Positions 35,208 to 46,675 of a stretch of 64,000 nt of DNA are shown here, in pieces (the stretch's first letter is position 1; every line of letters starts with the position of its first letter). Source of the DNA: [Mycobacterium] fortunisiensis. Its GTDB lineage: Bacteria; Actinomycetota; Actinomycetes; Mycobacteriales; Mycobacteriaceae. The DNA lies in NCBI RefSeq assembly GCF_019050325.1, contig NZ_VOMB01000006.1:132470-196469 (forward strand), read 5' to 3'. The position numbers were made by a program, and so were the translations under genes. The notes beneath the pieces are model-generated. The model was not told the origin of the DNA. It made no database searches and was given only the letters and a program-made list of their open reading frames with translations.

Positions 35208-36019
35208 GTTTGTCTGAACCCTCCGAGGTTGATGGTTACTCCCGAGGCGATGCCCTCGATGATCACGTCGGAGCCGCGGGCGCCGGCAGTGGTCGGCGTG
35301 ATCCCGAAGGGCAGCTTCTGCCCGGTGATCGTGTTGCTGAACTCCGACAGCACGGCGGGGATCGTCTCGTCGGGCACCGGCTCCTGGGCGGTTCCGGGGC
35401 CGGTCAGGATGCCAGTCGCGGTCAACACCAAGGTGGTCTTGTCCTGGCCGGCGAACGACAGGTCGACCGAGACGCTGATGCGCTTGTCCAGCCCGGAGGC
35501 CTTGGGGGTTCCGGTGAACACCAGACCCTGGCTGCTGGAGATTCCCGACTCGGTGGTGCCCCCGGTGGAGTCGTTGGTTTCCCGCGAGGGCGCCTCGACC
35601 AGAAGGTCGTCGATGCCCATCAACCTGCCGATATGGGTGGAGTCGATGATGATGCGGCTTTCGGCCTTGGTGACCGGCAGGGGGGCCTCGGGACGGATCA
35701 GCCAGGACGACTCGGTGAGGTCGACGCCGTGCAGGGTGGCTTCCAGCGAGGTCTTGCCCACCACCGGATGGTCGACGCCGGTGGCCCGGATCTCGACCTC
35801 GTTGAAATGGTGGTTACGGGCCTGGGTGACGAACGGGAAACCCAGGATCGCCACCCACGGATCCCAGCTCAGCCCGGCGGCGCTGCGTACGTTGCGGGCC
35901 AACCGGTACTCGGCGTAGATCGCGGAGCCGAAATCGGCACCGACCAACCCGACGACGAGGGCGGTCACGGCCGCGGTGATCCCGATCAGCAGTTTGCGCA
36001 CCGCCACATTGTCGCCCAC
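35204..36019 (-). CDS. lmeA: LmeA family phospholipid-binding protein
   Basis: 271-residue DUF2993 protein with an N-terminal anchor (LLIGITAAVTALVVGLVGA) and a lipid-binding beta-groove domain (HFNEVEIRATGVDHPVV, SLEATLHGVDL, GVTINLGG). By position it is the Rv0817c/LmeA protein, a periplasmic factor for lipomannan mannan-chain elongation in M. smegmatis. GTG 36019 is used; other upstream starts are out of frame. Translationally coupled to thiX. Confidence 0.88.
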   Translation of the reverse strand: MGDNVAVRKLLIGITAAVTALVVGLVGADFGSAIYAEYRLARNVRSAAGLSWDPWVAILGFPFVTQARNHHFNEVEIRATGVDHPVVGKTSLEATLHGVDLTESSWLIRPEAPLPVTKAESRIIIDSTHIGRLMGIDDLLVEAPSRETNDSTGGTTESGISSSQGLVFTGTPKASGLDKRISVSVDLSFAGQDKTTLVLTATGILTGPGTAQEPVPDETIPAVLSEFSNTITGQKLPFGITPTTAGARGSDVIIEGIASGVTINLGGFRQT

Positions 36020-36122
36020 GGCCGCGGCATCGACCCGCTCGGCGCGGCTAATCAGCAGGTGAGGCGTTATCGTTAGAACACTAAAGGCCGGTAACGGCTA
36101 CATGTCAGTCATGAATCTGACC

Positions 36123-36144
36123 GTGCGGACATCGGGGTCCGCAC
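36123..36144 (+). promoter_or_regulatory. hairpin in the leader of the glnR-like gene
   Basis: GTGCGGAC and GTCCGCAC, eight perfect pairs with a six-base loop, ending 38 bases before the TTG start. Could be a leader structure or a short terminator; effect unknown. Confidence 0.4.
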
Positions 36145-36182
36145 GATCGTGGACGTGATTGCCCGGCGCGCCGGAGGACCCG

Positions 36183-37870
<1,688 letters not shown>

Positions 37871-37898
37871 CCCGATGCGCTGTGAATACGCTGAACCT

Positions 37899-37916
37899 GT
37901 TCACTGCTGATTTACC
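37899..37916 (+). promoter_or_regulatory. possible phosphate-regulator (RegX3-type) box before pstS
   Basis: GTTCACT at 37899 and ATTTACC at 37910, direct repeats one helical turn apart within TTCACTGCTGA / TTTACCTGCTG, 91-108 bases before pstS. Mycobacterial Pho boxes are 7-base GTTCACC-type direct repeats at this spacing. Match is imperfect. Confidence 0.45.
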
Positions 37917-38006
37917 TGCTGTCCGCAAGTTGTCCATTGCGGCCGAATAGGTTGCCGGAGAGTTCGAAGCCGTCAATTGAAAAGCCGTCAACGGAAAGTG
38001 GGACAC

Positions 38007-39146
38007 GTGAAGCTCATCAGCATTGGCACGGGTGTTGGCAAGCCACTCGGGGCTGCGTTGTCCGCGACTGCGCTCGCGGTACTCACGCTGACCGCGTGCG
38101 GCAGCGACAACAACACCGGTGCCACGGGCTCCTCGGCGTCGGGCAGCAGTGCGGCGGCCTCGGGGGAGTGCGGCGGCAAGAGCTCGCTGACGGCTGAGGG
38201 CTCGACGGCGCAGCAGAACGCCATCGCGGAGTTCAACCGGATGTGGGGCCAGGTGTGCCCCGGCAGCAACCTGTCCTACAACCCGACCGGTTCGGGTGCG
38301 GGGGTTGATCAGTTCATCGCCAAGCAGGTCGACTTCGCCGGCTCGGACTCGCCCCTCAAAGACGATCAGGTCGCCCGGGCCGCCGAGCGCTGTGGCGGCA
38401 ACGAGGCCTGGAACCTGCCGCTGGTGTTCGGCCCTGTCGCGCTGGCCTACAACGTCGAAGGCGTCGACAAGCTCGTCGTGAGCCCGGACGTGCTGGCCAA
38501 GATCTTCCAGGGCCAGATCACCAAGTGGAACGACCCGGCGTTGGCCGCGCTCAACGGCGGCACCGCGCTGCCCGACGTGAACATCACCCCGATCTACCGG
38601 TCGGACTCCTCGGGCACCACGGACAACTTCCAGAAGTATCTGGCCGCCGCCGCACCGCAGACCTGGACCAAGGGCGTGGGCAAGGAATTCAACGGCGGAG
38701 CCGGTGAGGGCGCGCAGAAGTCCTCCGGTGTGGTGCAGGCCGTGCAGGCCACCCCGGGTTCGATCGGCTACGTCGAGAAGAGCCCGGCCGCCGCGGCCGG
38801 ACTGCCCTACGCCGAGATCGACAGCGGCGCCGGCGCGGTCCCGCTGGACGACCAGTCGACCACCAAGGCCGTGGACGCCGCCACGTTCGAGGGGGAGGGC
38901 AAGGACCTGGTCCTCGACCTGAACGCGCTGTACGCGTCGAAGGAGGCCGGCGTCTACCCGCTGGTGCTGGCGACGTACGAGATCGTTTGCTCCAAGGGCT
39001 ACGACGCCGACACCGCGGCAGCGGTCAAGTCGTTCCTGACCGTGGCCGCCAACGAGGGCCAGGCCAGCCTGGCGCAGGCCGGATACATCGCGCTGCCCGA
39101 CAAGTTCAAGCAGCGCCTGCTGACCTCAGTCGAAGCGATCGCGTAG
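38007..39146 (+). CDS. pstS: phosphate ABC transporter substrate-binding lipoprotein
   Basis: 379-residue periplasmic phosphate-binding protein. Signal MKLISIGTGVGKPLGAALSA (GTG start) with lipobox LTAC, Ser/Ala linker, then EGSTAQQNAIAEF, GSGAGVDQFIAKQVDFAGSDSPL and IYRSDSSGTTDNFQKYL, the phosphate-ligand loops of PstS. GTG 38007 is chosen over upstream starts because the signal peptide begins here. Head of pstS-pstC-pstA-pstB. Confidence 0.95.
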   Translation: MKLISIGTGVGKPLGAALSATALAVLTLTACGSDNNTGATGSSASGSSAAASGECGGKSSLTAEGSTAQQNAIAEFNRMWGQVCPGSNLSYNPTGSGAGVDQFIAKQVDFAGSDSPLKDDQVARAAERCGGNEAWNLPLVFGPVALAYNVEGVDKLVVSPDVLAKIFQGQITKWNDPALAALNGGTALPDVNITPIYRSDSSGTTDNFQKYLAAAAPQTWTKGVGKEFNGGAGEGAQKSSGVVQAVQATPGSIGYVEKSPAAAAGLPYAEIDSGAGAVPLDDQSTTKAVDAATFEGEGKDLVLDLNALYASKEAGVYPLVLATYEIVCSKGYDADTAAAVKSFLTVAANEGQASLAQAGYIALPDKFKQRLLTSVEAIA

Positions 39147-39201
39147 TAGCCCCGGCTGGCGTTGAACGACGAAACTGGGCGAGGATGGGTTTTTCCACCA
39201 C

Positions 39202-40254
39202 ATGACCAACAGGGGCCCTGACGGGACAACAGTGACGACGCCGAATCCAGCTGAATCGGGGTCGGGGGAGACGCTCGCCTCCCCCGTCCCCGGGCCAGAA
39301 TCCATCTCCACCAACCCGTCCAGGGCCGCCAAGGTCCGCCTCGGCGACCGAATTTTCCATGGCTTGGCTGAGGGTTCGGGCATCCTGATCGTCGCCCTGA
39401 TCGCGGCGATCGGCGTGTTCCTGCTCTGGCGCGCGGTGCCGGCGCTGACCCGCAACGAGGAGAACTTCTTCCTTTATGGCGGCAACTGGATCACGACCGA
39501 CACCTCGGCGATGCACTTCGGCATCTTCGAGCTGCTGCAGGTGACGGTGTTCGTTTCGGTGTTCGCGCTGGTGCTGGCGATGCCGGTGGCCCTGGGCATC
39601 GCGATCTACCTGACCCAGTACGCCTCGCGCCGGCTGGCCGGGCCCCTGGCATACCTGGTGGATCTGCTCGCCGCGGTGCCGTCGATCGTGTACGGCGTCT
39701 GGGGCCTGTACGTCCTCGCCCCGGCGATCAAACCCTTTGCGGTGTGGCTCAATACCAACTTGGACTGGCTGTTCCTGTTCAAGACCGGTAACGCCTCGGT
39801 GGCCGGTGGCGGCACGATCTTCACGGCGGGCATCGTGCTGGCGGTGATGATCCTGCCGATCATCACGGCGGTGACCCGCGAGGTGTTCACCCAGACCCCG
39901 CGCGGTCAGATCGAGGCGGCACTGGCGCTCGGCGCCACCCGGTGGGAAGTGGTACGCACGACGGTGCTGCCGTTCGGGTTGTCCGGCTACATCAGCGGCG
40001 CCATGCTGGGGCTGGGCCGCGCGCTCGGTGAGACGATCGCGCTGCTGATCATCCTGCGCGGCACGCAGACGGCGTTCAGTTGGACGCTGTTCGACGGCGG
40101 CTACACCTTCGCCAGCAAGATCGCCGCCACCGCAAGCGAGTTCAACGACGAGTACAAGGCGGGGGCCTACATTGCCGCCGGCCTGGTGCTGTTCATCCTC
40201 ACGTTTGTGGTGAACTCGCTGGCCCGCGCTGCGGTGGCCGGAAAGGGGCGCTGA
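39202..40254 (+). CDS. pstC: phosphate ABC transporter permease PstC
   Basis: 350-residue permease with about six to seven membrane helices after a 45-residue Pro/Ser N-terminal tail. The EAA-type loop [22 protein letters not shown] and [11 protein letters not shown] are characteristic of PstC. ATG 39202; GTG 39232 is possible. The stop codon lies inside the first unit of a 32-base tandem repeat separating it from pstA. Confidence 0.95.
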   Translation: MTNRGPDGTTVTTPNPAESGSGETLASPVPGPESISTNPSRAAKVRLGDRIFHGLAEGSGILIVALIAAIGVFLLWRAVPALTRNEENFFLYGGNWITTDTSAMHFGIFELLQVTVFVSVFALVLAMPVALGIAIYLTQYASRRLAGPLAYLVDLLAAVPSIVYGVWGLYVLAPAIKPFAVWLNTNLDWLFLFKTGNASVAGGGTIFTAGIVLAVMILPIITAVTREVFTQTPRGQIEAALALGATRWEVVRTTVLPFGLSGYISGAMLGLGRALGETIALLIILRGTQTAFSWTLFDGGYTFASKIAATASEFNDEYKAGAYIAAGLVLFILTFVVNSLARAAVAGKGR

Positions 40255-40310
40255 TGAGCGCTTGCGCGAAGAGGAGATGGCGCTGATGAGCGCTTGCGCG
40301 AAGAGGAGAT
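40247..40310 (+). repeat. 32-base tandem duplication between pstC and pstA
   Basis: Two exact 32-base copies (40247-40278, 40279-40310). Each contains TGATGAGCGCTTGCGCGAAG and ends AGAGGAGAT, so each carries an ATGAGCG start-like sequence and an AGAGGAGATG ribosome-binding site plus start. The pstC stop is in copy 1 and the pstA start (40309) at the end of copy 2. The same motif is found reversed at 29452-29498. Confidence 0.85.
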
Positions 40311-41232
40311 GGCACAGGTGACGTCGACGCTCGAACGGCCGGTCAAGGCCGCCGCATTCCAGGGCGTGAGTCTGCGGCGCAAACTGACCAACCACTTCGC
40401 CACGCTACTGGTCAGCTTGTCGCTGCTGGTTGCCCTGATCCCGCTGGCCTGGGTGCTGTATTCGGTGATCTCCCGGGGTTGGGCCGCATTGAGCTCACCG
40501 GTGTGGTTCACCAATTCGCAGGCCGGGATGACGACGTTCACCGCGGGTGGCGGGGCGTATCACGCGATCGTCGGCACCTTCCTGCAGGGCGTCGTGTGCT
40601 CGCTGATCTCCATTCCGATCGGTGTCATGGTGGCCGTCTACCTGGTCGAGTACGGCGGTGGCACCCGGTTGGGCAAGGTCACCACGTTCATGGTGGACAT
40701 CCTCACCGGGGTGCCCTCGATCGTGGCCGCGCTGTTCATCTACGCATTGTGGGTGGCCACGCTCGGTTTCGGTCGGTCCGGGTTCGCCGTGTCACTGTCG
40801 TTGGTGCTGTTGATGATTCCGGTGATCGTGCGGGCCACCGAGGAGATGTTGCGCATCGTGCCGATGGATCTGCGCGAGGCGAGTTATGCACTGGGTGTAC
40901 CGAAGTGGAAGACGATCGTGCGGATCGTGATCCCGACGGCGCTGTCGGGCATCGTCACCGGCGTGATGCTGGCGCTGGCCCGGGTGATGGGGGAGACCGC
41001 ACCGCTGCTGATCCTGGTGGGCTATGCGCAGGCGATGAACTTCGACATGTTCGGCGGGTTCATGGGGTCGCTGCCGGGCATGATGTACGACCAGATCTCG
41101 GCGGGGGCGGGCGCCAATCCGGTGCCCACCGACCGGATGTGGGGTGCGGCGCTGACGCTGATCCTGTTGATCGCCTTGCTCAATGTCGGTGCACGTGCGG
41201 TCGCCAAATTCTTTTCCCCCAAGAAGGTGTAG
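40309..41232 (+). CDS. pstA: phosphate ABC transporter permease PstA
   Basis: 307-residue permease, six membrane helices. Characteristic blocks: GVMVAVYLVEYGGGTRLGK and the EAA-type loop LREASYALGVPKWKTIVRIVIPTALSG. ATG 40309 directly follows GAGGAG. The upstream duplicated repeat provides an identical but out-of-frame ATG, which may reduce or tune translation. Partner of PstC. Confidence 0.95.
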   Translation: MAQVTSTLERPVKAAAFQGVSLRRKLTNHFATLLVSLSLLVALIPLAWVLYSVISRGWAALSSPVWFTNSQAGMTTFTAGGGAYHAIVGTFLQGVVCSLISIPIGVMVAVYLVEYGGGTRLGKVTTFMVDILTGVPSIVAALFIYALWVATLGFGRSGFAVSLSLVLLMIPVIVRATEEMLRIVPMDLREASYALGVPKWKTIVRIVIPTALSGIVTGVMLALARVMGETAPLLILVGYAQAMNFDMFGGFMGSLPGMMYDQISAGAGANPVPTDRMWGAALTLILLIALLNVGARAVAKFFSPKKV

Positions 41233-41241
41233 GAGCTTCCG

Positions 41242-42018
41242 ATGGCCAAGCGGCTGGATCTCAAAGACGTCAACATCTACTACGGTGCGTTCCACGCGGT
41301 TTCGGATGTGTCGCTGTCGGTGCAGCCGCGCAGCGTGATGGCCTTCATCGGCCCGTCGGGCTGTGGCAAGTCGACGGTGCTGCGCACGCTCAACCGCATG
41401 CACGAGGTGATCCCGGGCGCCCGGGTCGAGGGCTCGGTGCTGCTCGACGGTGAGGACATCTACGGTCCGGGGGTGGATCCGGTGGGGGTGCGCAAGACCA
41501 TCGGTATGGTGTTCCAGCGTCCGAATCCGTTCCCCACCATGTCGATTCGTGACAACGTGGTCGCCGGTCTCAAGCTGCAGGGTGTGCGCAACAAGAAGAC
41601 CCTGGACGAGGTGGCCGAGCGTTCGCTGCGCGGCGCCAACCTGTGGAACGAGGTGAAGGACCGACTGGACAAGCCCGGCGGTGGGCTTTCCGGTGGGCAG
41701 CAGCAGCGGTTGTGCATCGCCCGCGCCATCGCGGTGCAGCCCGACGTGTTGCTGATGGACGAGCCGTGCTCGGCGCTGGACCCGATTTCCACGTTGGCGA
41801 TCGAGGATCTGATCTCCACGCTCAAGCAGGATTTCACCATCGTGATCGTCACGCACAACATGCAGCAGGCCGCCCGGGTGAGCGATCAGACCGCGTTCTT
41901 CAACCTCGAGGCCACCGGCAAGCCCGGCAGGCTGATCGAGATCGATGACACCGAGAAGATTTTCTCCAACCCGACCCAGAAGGCCACCGAGGACTACATC
42001 TCGGGCCGCTTCGGCTGA
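41242..42018 (+). CDS. pstB: phosphate ABC transporter ATPase PstB
   Basis: 258-residue ATP-binding subunit. Walker [10 protein letters not shown], signature [14 protein letters not shown], Walker [14 protein letters not shown], switch His in [16 protein letters not shown]. Length normal. Last gene of pstSCAB; in M. tuberculosis the gene at this position is phoT (Rv0820). Convergent with the quinone reductase gene ten bases away. Confidence 0.96.
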   Translation: MAKRLDLKDVNIYYGAFHAVSDVSLSVQPRSVMAFIGPSGCGKSTVLRTLNRMHEVIPGARVEGSVLLDGEDIYGPGVDPVGVRKTIGMVFQRPNPFPTMSIRDNVVAGLKLQGVRNKKTLDEVAERSLRGANLWNEVKDRLDKPGGGLSGGQQQRLCIARAIAVQPDVLLMDEPCSALDPISTLAIEDLISTLKQDFTIVIVTHNMQQAARVSDQTAFFNLEATGKPGRLIEIDDTEKIFSNPTQKATEDYISGRFG

Positions 42019-42028
42019 GTGTCGCCGA

Positions 42029-43003
42029 TTACGGGGTGAGCACCACGCGGATGCCGGAGGGCTCGCCGCCGGCCCAGACCTCCGCCACATCGGCCAATGC
42101 CCTTGGCTGGGTGCGTAGTTCGAGCCGGCCGTCGGCGACCATCTGGAACAGCTCCGGCAGTGCCTCGGTTCGGGCCTGGGCCATGACCGTGAGCGGCACG
42201 CTGCCGATACCGACCCCGCGCAGCGTGATCCCGGTGCTGCGCAACACGCCGGCATCCAGCGGCAGGGTGGGTCCGGCCATCGATCCGATCTGCACGAACC
42301 GGGTCGGATGGTAGTGCGCGGCAGGATGACTGGCGGTCAGGCCGGTGAGCACCTGGGCGGCGGGTTCGCCCCACAGATAGTCGAGCACTGCGTCGAATGG
42401 CCGCTGGGCGTGCATCTCGGACACCTCGGCGCTCAGGTCGCCGGCGCCGAGGGTGATCGTGGCGTGCGCGCCGGCCGAGCGCAGCCAGGCCAGGCGGTCG
42501 GTGTTGCGGCCGACGGCCACCACATTTTCGGCGCCGAACATCGAGGTGGCCAATTGCACTGCCATGGAGCCGGTGACGCCGGTGGCGCCGAGCACCAGGA
42601 CGTGGTCTCCGGGCTTGACGGCAGCCGCATGCGACAGTGCGGTCCAGGCCGAGATACCGGGGTTGGGTAGGGCCGCCGCGGTCACCGAGTCGACGTGTTC
42701 GGGGACGTCGATACCACCACGCGGGTCGACCACGGCACGTTGGGCCATCATGCCGGAGTAGCCCACCGCTCCGGTGTAGATGCGACGGCCGTCGGCGAGC
42801 CGGACGACACCGTCGACGCCGGGAATCGCGGGCAGTGCAATCTCCTTGCTGGCGTAGTGTTTTCCCGACACCAGGGCGCGGGTGAGGTTGGTCAGGGCCG
42901 ATGCCTCCACGACAGCCACCTCGGCGCCGTCGCGTGGTTGGGGTTCGGGTACGTCGGTGTAGACGGGGGGTTGGCCCCACTCGGTGACCAGCGCGGCCAG
43001 CAT
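42029..43003 (-). CDS. zinc-independent MDR quinone oxidoreductase-like protein
   Basis: 324-residue medium-chain dehydrogenase/reductase. The cofactor fold has HVLVLGATGVTGSMAVQLA; no zinc-ligand cysteines are present, which fits the NADPH:quinone reductase branch. The N-terminal PGVDGVVRLADGRRIY is typical. It is divergent from a MarR-type regulator with palindromes between, suggesting induction by an electrophile or drug. Substrate unknown. Confidence 0.88.
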   Translation of the reverse strand: MLAALVTEWGQPPVYTDVPEPQPRDGAEVAVVEASALTNLTRALVSGKHYASKEIALPAIPGVDGVVRLADGRRIYTGAVGYSGMMAQRAVVDPRGGIDVPEHVDSVTAAALPNPGISAWTALSHAAAVKPGDHVLVLGATGVTGSMAVQLATSMFGAENVVAVGRNTDRLAWLRSAGAHATITLGAGDLSAEVSEMHAQRPFDAVLDYLWGEPAAQVLTGLTASHPAAHYHPTRFVQIGSMAGPTLPLDAGVLRSTGITLRGVGIGSVPLTVMAQARTEALPELFQMVADGRLELRTQPRALADVAEVWAGGEPSGIRVVLTP

Positions 43004-43030
43004 GGCAACTCCTTTTGTTTCCGGAGATAT

Positions 43031-43093
43031 GGTTTCTGTGGAAACAATCTACCCACGGTGTCACCGGGTGGCAAGATGGTTTCCGTGAAAACC
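43031..43093. promoter_or_regulatory. two palindromic operators between MDR gene and marR gene
   Basis: GTTTCTGTGGAAAC (43032-43045, perfect five-base half-sites) and GGTTTCCGTGAAAACC (43078-43093, overlapping the marR start codon). The two share GTTTC...GAAAC arms 46 bases apart, as expected for a MarR-family repressor binding its own and the divergent promoter. Confidence 0.6.
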
Positions 43094-43600
43094 AAACCGG
43101 AGCTGATCCAGGCCATCAACGAACTGATGACCGTGGTGGGCGATCGGCTCGGGAACGACGGGGACGGCGATGCCGAGCGGGACTTCATGGCCGCCCGGTG
43201 TCCGCAGCGCCTGCACGCGAAGGTGCGGACGCTGCCGACATCGGCCATGCACCTGCTGGCCGAGATCGCCGAAGGCCCGGTCAGCCTGGTGGGGCTGGCC
43301 GCACGCTCGGGCCGGCTCAAGGGCACCGTGTCCAAGCACGTGCAACGACTGGTCGAGGCGGGATTGGTGGAGCGTAGGCCGGTGCCCGGTAATCGCAAGG
43401 AGATCGAACTCGGTCTGACCGCTGACGGCGAAGTCGTGGCCGACGTGCACCGGCAACTGCATGACGAGATGGACCGTGGCGCCCGCGACTTCCTGCTCCG
43501 CTACACCGGCGCCGAGCTGCAGGTCCTGGTCAAGGTGCTGCGGGACCTGGCCGGGGCACACAGGGACGGGGTCCGCCTGGTGCCGCCGGCCGAGCCCTGA
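43076..43600 (+). CDS. MarR family transcriptional regulator
   Basis: 174-residue winged-helix regulator: LPTSAMHLLAEIAEGPVSLV, recognition helix region RSGRLKGTVSKHVQRLVEAG and wing LVERRPVPGNRKEIELGLT. ATG 43076 used; GTG 43085 possible. Palindromes at the start and upstream suggest autoregulation and control of the divergent oxidoreductase. Ligand unknown. Confidence 0.9.
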   Translation: MVSVKTKPELIQAINELMTVVGDRLGNDGDGDAERDFMAARCPQRLHAKVRTLPTSAMHLLAEIAEGPVSLVGLAARSGRLKGTVSKHVQRLVEAGLVERRPVPGNRKEIELGLTADGEVVADVHRQLHDEMDRGARDFLLRYTGAELQVLVKVLRDLAGAHRDGVRLVPPAEP

Positions 43601-43601
43601 C

Positions 43602-44270
43602 CTACTGCGAGGAGGGCACCGACTCCCCGTCCGGGTAAGACCCGGTGACCTGGAAGATGACCCGCCGGGCCACTTCGACGGCATGGTCGGCGAAGCGTTC
43701 GTAGAAACGGCTCAACAGCGTCACATCCACGGCCGCCGTCACCCCGTGCTTCCACTCCCGGTCCATCAGCACCGAGAACAGGTGACGATGCAGGTCATCC
43801 ATCGCATCGTCCTCCTCCTGGATGCGGGCCGCCTTCTCCGGATCCTGGGTGAGCAGCACCTCGCGGGCGGCATGGCCCAACTCGACGGCCACCCGGCCCA
43901 TCTCGGCGAAGTAGCCGTTCACCTCCTCGGGCAGCACGTGCTGCGGGTGGCGCCGGCGGGCGATCTTGGCCACATGCAGCGCCAGCGCCCCCATCCGGTC
44001 CACATCCGCGACGATCTGGATCGAGCCCACCACCGCGCGCAGGTCGCCGGCCACCGGTGCCTGCAGCGCCAGGAGCACGAATGCCGCTTCCTCGGCCTGG
44101 GTGCTCAGCGTGGTCATCTGGTCGTGGTCGGTGATGACCTGTTCGGCCAGGGCCAGATCGGCCTGCAGCAGCGCCTGCGTGGCACGCTCCATTGCGGTAC
44201 CCGCCAGCTCGCACATCTCGCCGAGTTGGTCGGTCAGTGAACGCAGCTGCTCGTTGTAGTGGGTACGCAT
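43602..44270 (-). CDS. phoU: phosphate transport regulator PhoU (PhoY2-type)
   Basis: 222-residue all-helical protein with two PhoU three-helix repeats ([53 protein letters not shown]) including the conserved E/DxxxD metal-type motifs. PhoU links PstSCAB to the SenX3-RegX3 sensor and prevents signalling when phosphate is plentiful. Rv0821c (phoY2) position. Its stop is one base from the marR stop, convergent. Confidence 0.95.
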   Translation of the reverse strand: MRTHYNEQLRSLTDQLGEMCELAGTAMERATQALLQADLALAEQVITDHDQMTTLSTQAEEAAFVLLALQAPVAGDLRAVVGSIQIVADVDRMGALALHVAKIARRRHPQHVLPEEVNGYFAEMGRVAVELGHAAREVLLTQDPEKAARIQEEDDAMDDLHRHLFSVLMDREWKHGVTAAVDVTLLSRFYERFADHAVEVARRVIFQVTGSYPDGESVPSSQ

Positions 44271-44353
44271 GCTGCAAGATTAGGCTGTCGTTGACCCTGG
44301 CGTCACGATGCGTCGATGAACGAACGGTGAATGCCGTGCCGGCCGGGCGCAGC

Positions 44354-46675
44354 CTATTCGCAGGTGGTGTCGGCGGCGTTGGTCACGGTCAGGTCCTCGG
44401 GCAGGTGCGTCGGGGAGCTACTGGTGCCCTTCACCACGTGTACCTGCACCTCCGACCCGCTCGGGGTCGGCGGGTTCACCGAGTAGAAGTCGGTGCCCAG
44501 CACCACCTGCACCACGTCGCCCATCCCGGTCACCCGTTCGATGGTCGGGTTGGCGAAGGAGCTGGCCACCGTCGCGGCCGCTTCCTCGTTACCGGGTGAG
44601 AAGAAGACCGTGGTCGACGGCAGCGCCCCCGGATAGTCGTCGGGGGTGTTGACGTTGAAGCCGTGCTCCTCCAGCTCGGTGGCCGCCGTGGCGGCCAGCC
44701 CGCTCTGGCCCGTCGAGTTCGACACCTGCACCGTGACGTCCTGCGGTTCGGTGGTGACGGCGTTGACCATCTCGCCGCTGTCGGTGGCGGCCGGCGCGGG
44801 GACCGGCACCGTGGACTGCGGTGTGGTCTGCGACGGAGCGGCGGCCTGCACGGACGACGTGGCCGATTCCGGGGTGCCCGGGACCGGGGTGTTGTCCGGG
44901 TTCTTCTCGCCCGGCAGCGGATCGTCGTTGATGATCGCGTCGAACAGGGCCCGCATGTCGTCACTGCGGGGAACCTCGTTGCCGTACTCGTCGGCGTAGC
45001 CGACGGTCGGCACCGTGACGAAGGTGATCCGGCCGGCGTTCACGCCCTGCACGGACTGGCCCAGGTCGACGAGATCCTTGGTTTTGATGTTGTCGACGAA
45101 GCTGTCGCTGATGAACATGTTGACGACGTTGTTGAGCTTGTTGAGCGAGAAGAACGTGTCGCGGGAGATCAGCGAGCGCAGCAGCGAGGACAGGAACAGC
45201 TGCTGCCGTTTGATGCGGCCGTAGTCGCCGTTGTACTCCGTGGTGATCTGCCGGGCCCGGACATAGTTCAACGCGGTGTGGCCGTCGATCATCTGCCGCC
45301 CGGCCACGGGCAGTACGGTGCCCAACTCGTAGTCCTCGAGCGGGGTGGTGCTGCACACCTCGACACCGCCGAGCGCGTCGACCATCTTCGAGAAACCGGA
45401 GAAGTCGACGGCCATGAACCGGTTGATCGACAACCCGGAAAGCTTCTGGATCACCTTCACCAGACACTTCGGGCCGCCGAAGGCGAACGCCGAGTTCAGC
45501 TTGGTCTCGGTGTAGACCTCGTCCGGGCCGTAGGTCTCGGTCTCCTCGTCGTACAACGGCCCGTAGGTCGCGGTCTCCGGATTCCAGGGCTCGCACTTCA
45601 TCGGCGTGATCGACAGGTCACGCGGGAACGACACCGCCACCACCCGCTCCCGGTTGGCCGGGATGTTGACCAGCATGATCGTGTCCGAGCGCGCGCCGCC
45701 GGCGTCCTCGGTATCGCCGGCACCCATGTCCGCGTTCTCGCCGAACCGGCTGTCGGTGCCGATGATCAGGAAGTTCTCGTCACCGAACTGGGCATTGGGG
45801 TCGAGGATGTCACGCGAGTTGAGGTCCAGCGCGGCGACCTTGTTGAGGCTGTTGTTCTTCGAGGACTGCCACTGCCAGGCGCCGCCGGTCAACACCAGGG
45901 CGAGCACCGCGAGCATCGCTGCGGCGGCCCGTCCGGCGAGCATCACCCGGCGGTTGATCGGTGGCCGGACCGGCTCCATGACGGTGGTTTCGTCGGGGTC
46001 GTGCTCGTCCGGTGGGACCGGGCGGACCCGCCACGCCGGGCGATCCTTCGGCACGTCATATTCGTAGACCGCGGGCAGGGCCGGGAGCACGTCGGTATCG
46101 GTGTTCTCGGTGGCGGCGTCGGCGTGCTCCAGCGGGTCCCCGAGCGGCGCGTCCATCGGCGCCTCGAACGAGTCGTCGAACTGCTCCGGGTAATCCTCGG
46201 CTTCGAGGAAATCCTGGGGTCCGTCGTCCTCCGGAGCGATCCGCACCGCTTCGATGACGTCCGTGGGGTCGGGCACGTGCGGGCGGATGTACACCGGCTC
46301 GGCATCCGGCCCCTCAAGGTATGCCGGGTCTGGCTCCGCCTCGTGGATGAACTCCGGTTCTGGCTCCGGTTCGACGTCGTCCAGGTCGTCGAGGTCGTCC
46401 ACGTCGTCGGGCTCCAGCCGGTGACGCCTCGGGGTGAATCCGGTCCCGGCGACCTTGGCGATGAGATCGGCGACAGTTACCCCGTCGGTATGGCTGCCGC
46501 TGGGTTCATCGGCGGCCAAATCATCCGGTAGCGGGTGATCCTGGCGCTCCCACGGCGCGGCACCTGGCAAAGGCCGCGCAGATCGGGTAATCCATTGGTT
46601 GTCAGAATGATCCGCCGAGGAGCGGCGCCGACGGCCGGGAGCGGCACCGGGAGTGGCGTTGTCAGCGTCACTCAT
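44354..46675 (-). CDS. LytR-CpsA-Psr (LCP) family protein with LytR_C domain
   Basis: 773-residue membrane protein. A long acidic, disordered cytoplasmic part (residues 1-245) precedes one membrane helix (VMLAGRAAAAMLAVLALVLT). The LCP domain follows: NFLIIGTDSRFGEN, RSDTIMLVNIPANRERVVAVSFPRDL, HTALNYVRARQI. A Pro/Ser linker and a C-terminal LytR_C domain (TVQVSNSTGQSGLAATAATEL) end it. LCP proteins attach arabinogalactan or other polymers to peptidoglycan. Rv0822c position. It is longer than most because of the N-terminal extension. Confidence 0.93.
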   Translation of the reverse strand: MSDADNATPGAAPGRRRRSSADHSDNQWITRSARPLPGAAPWERQDHPLPDDLAADEPSGSHTDGVTVADLIAKVAGTGFTPRRHRLEPDDVDDLDDLDDVEPEPEPEFIHEAEPDPAYLEGPDAEPVYIRPHVPDPTDVIEAVRIAPEDDGPQDFLEAEDYPEQFDDSFEAPMDAPLGDPLEHADAATENTDTDVLPALPAVYEYDVPKDRPAWRVRPVPPDEHDPDETTVMEPVRPPINRRVMLAGRAAAAMLAVLALVLTGGAWQWQSSKNNSLNKVAALDLNSRDILDPNAQFGDENFLIIGTDSRFGENADMGAGDTEDAGGARSDTIMLVNIPANRERVVAVSFPRDLSITPMKCEPWNPETATYGPLYDEETETYGPDEVYTETKLNSAFAFGGPKCLVKVIQKLSGLSINRFMAVDFSGFSKMVDALGGVEVCSTTPLEDYELGTVLPVAGRQMIDGHTALNYVRARQITTEYNGDYGRIKRQQLFLSSLLRSLISRDTFFSLNKLNNVVNMFISDSFVDNIKTKDLVDLGQSVQGVNAGRITFVTVPTVGYADEYGNEVPRSDDMRALFDAIINDDPLPGEKNPDNTPVPGTPESATSSVQAAAPSQTTPQSTVPVPAPAATDSGEMVNAVTTEPQDVTVQVSNSTGQSGLAATAATELEEHGFNVNTPDDYPGALPSTTVFFSPGNEEAAATVASSFANPTIERVTGMGDVVQVVLGTDFYSVNPPTPSGSEVQVHVVKGTSSSPTHLPEDLTVTNAADTTCE

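Noticed and set aside
37977..38006. Earlier start for pstS
   Set aside because: It would put ten charged residues in front of an otherwise typical lipoprotein signal peptide.
40254..40286. Short [12 protein letters not shown] starting in the pstC-pstA repeat
   Set aside because: It is a by-product of the repeat sequence, out of frame with pstA and stops quickly; treated as a possible decoy start, not a gene.
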